This document shows positions 63,553-64,000 of a stretch of 64,000 nt of DNA, one piece after another (within the stretch, counting starts at the first letter, position 1; each line of letters starts with the position of its first letter). Both the position numbers and the translations under genes were made by a program. The stretch is from Streptomyces mayonensis (GTDB lineage: Bacteria > Actinomycetota > Actinomycetes > Streptomycetales > Streptomycetaceae): contig NZ_JACBYP010000028.1 in NCBI RefSeq assembly GCF_018982965.1, forward strand, positions 1 to 64,000. The letters are read 5' to 3'. The notes under the pieces are model-generated. The model made no database searches. It was not told the origin of the DNA and was given only the letters and a program-made list of their open reading frames with translations.

Positions 63553-64000
63553 TCAGTCGACGAAGAGTCCCCGCGCCACCGCGCCGGCGTCGAACTCCTC
63601 CAGCCGGGCCTGCGCGTCCGGCAGGTCGTCGCACATCGCCTCGAGGAGCACCCGGCCGAGCAGCATCGGCGCGCAGGCGGTGTCGAAGGCGAGCCCGGTG
63701 CCGACGGCGGCGGGCAGCAGCAGGTCGGACACCTTGGCGACCGGCGCGAAGGCGGAGTCGGCCACCGTCACCACGGTGAGCCCCGCCTCCTTGGCGTGGG
63801 TGAGCGCGTCGACGACCTCGCGCGGGTGCCGGGGCAGGGCGAAGCAGAGCAGGGCCGTGGCCCCCGCCCGCACGGCGGCGTCGACCCGGTCGCGGAGCAT
63901 CGTGCCGCCCTCGCCCAGGAGCCGCACGTCGGGGTGGACCTTGGCGGCGAAGTAGGCGAAGCCGTGGGCCTGTGCCGCGGCGGCCCGCAGCCCGAGCACC
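63553..64000 (-). CDS. SIS-domain protein (RpiR-type regulator), 5' end outside window
   Basis: The C-terminal 149 residues of a gene running off the window. The sequence fits a SIS phosphosugar-binding domain: DAAVRAGATALLCFALPRH, AGLTVVTVADS and the DLLLPAAVGT segment. Such domains form the effector part of RpiR/MurR regulators; the helix-turn-helix part would lie beyond 64000. The methionine near 63999 is not its start. Confidence 0.7.
   Translation of the reverse strand, partial: VLGLRAAAAQAHGFAYFAAKVHPDVRLLGEGGTMLRDRVDAAVRAGATALLCFALPRHPREVVDALTHAKEAGLTVVTVADSAFAPVAKVSDLLLPAAVGTGLAFDTACAPMLLGRVLLEAMCDDLPDAQARLEEFDAGAVARGLFVD

Overview
The window is about 73% G+C by eye, with GTG, TTG and ATG starts, dense two-strand coding and strong third-position GC bias. 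WhiB, F420 biosynthesis genes, a SigB-type partner-switching module and a family of LCP proteins mark it as a Streptomyces chromosome core segment. From memory its gene order matches the S. coelicolor region around SCO3028 to SCO3076; I could not check this against a database. There are no tRNA or rRNA genes, insertion sequences, prophage genes or CRISPR arrays.

Layout. 0.2-7.6 kb: phosphomannomutase, lactate permease, a DUF3499 protein, a small zincin-like protein, a pentapeptide-repeat membrane protein and a DUF5719 exported protein. 7.6-12.1 kb: a very large membrane glycosyltransferase and the developmental regulator whiB. 12.7-16.8 kb: cysteine dioxygenase, fbiA-fbiB and a DNA glycosylase. 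17.1-20.6 kb: an NDP-sugar pyrophosphorylase, a secreted PGRP-type amidase and a TIGR03089 protein. 20.9-34.1 kb: seven LytR-CpsA-Psr (LCP) genes around one glycosyltransferase, four of them apparently made by tandem duplication of a two-gene unit. 34.2-38.5 kb: a thioesterase, a VWA protein and two secreted metallopeptidases. 38.8-45.2 kb: acyl-CoA dehydrogenase, UDP-glucose dehydrogenase, a CGNR regulator with a VOC protein, and two M19 dipeptidase homologues, one of which has lost its metal ligands. 45.2-51.9 kb: purE/purK, a GtrA protein, a two-component system and a POT peptide transporter. 52.5-54.8 kb: prsI, arsI and sigI. 55.1-62.2 kb: a histidine-utilisation operon (hutU, an M20 amidohydrolase, hutF, hutI) divergent from a LysA-like decarboxylase. 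62.8-64 kb: a membrane protein and a truncated SIS-domain protein.

How the genes fit together. Phosphomannomutase, sugar-nucleotide synthesis, UDP-glucose dehydrogenase, two GT2 enzymes, a GtrA protein and seven LCP ligases could supply, polymerise and attach an anionic cell-wall glycopolymer, with the PGRP amidase acting on the same wall. This is inference from content, not demonstrated. The hut genes are translationally coupled through 4-nt overlaps and cover urocanate to glutamate, provided the M20 enzyme replaces the missing HutG. Intergenic spaces are rich in short tandem repeats with periods of about 10 to 62 nt and in strong hairpins. Several genes appear to be leaderless.
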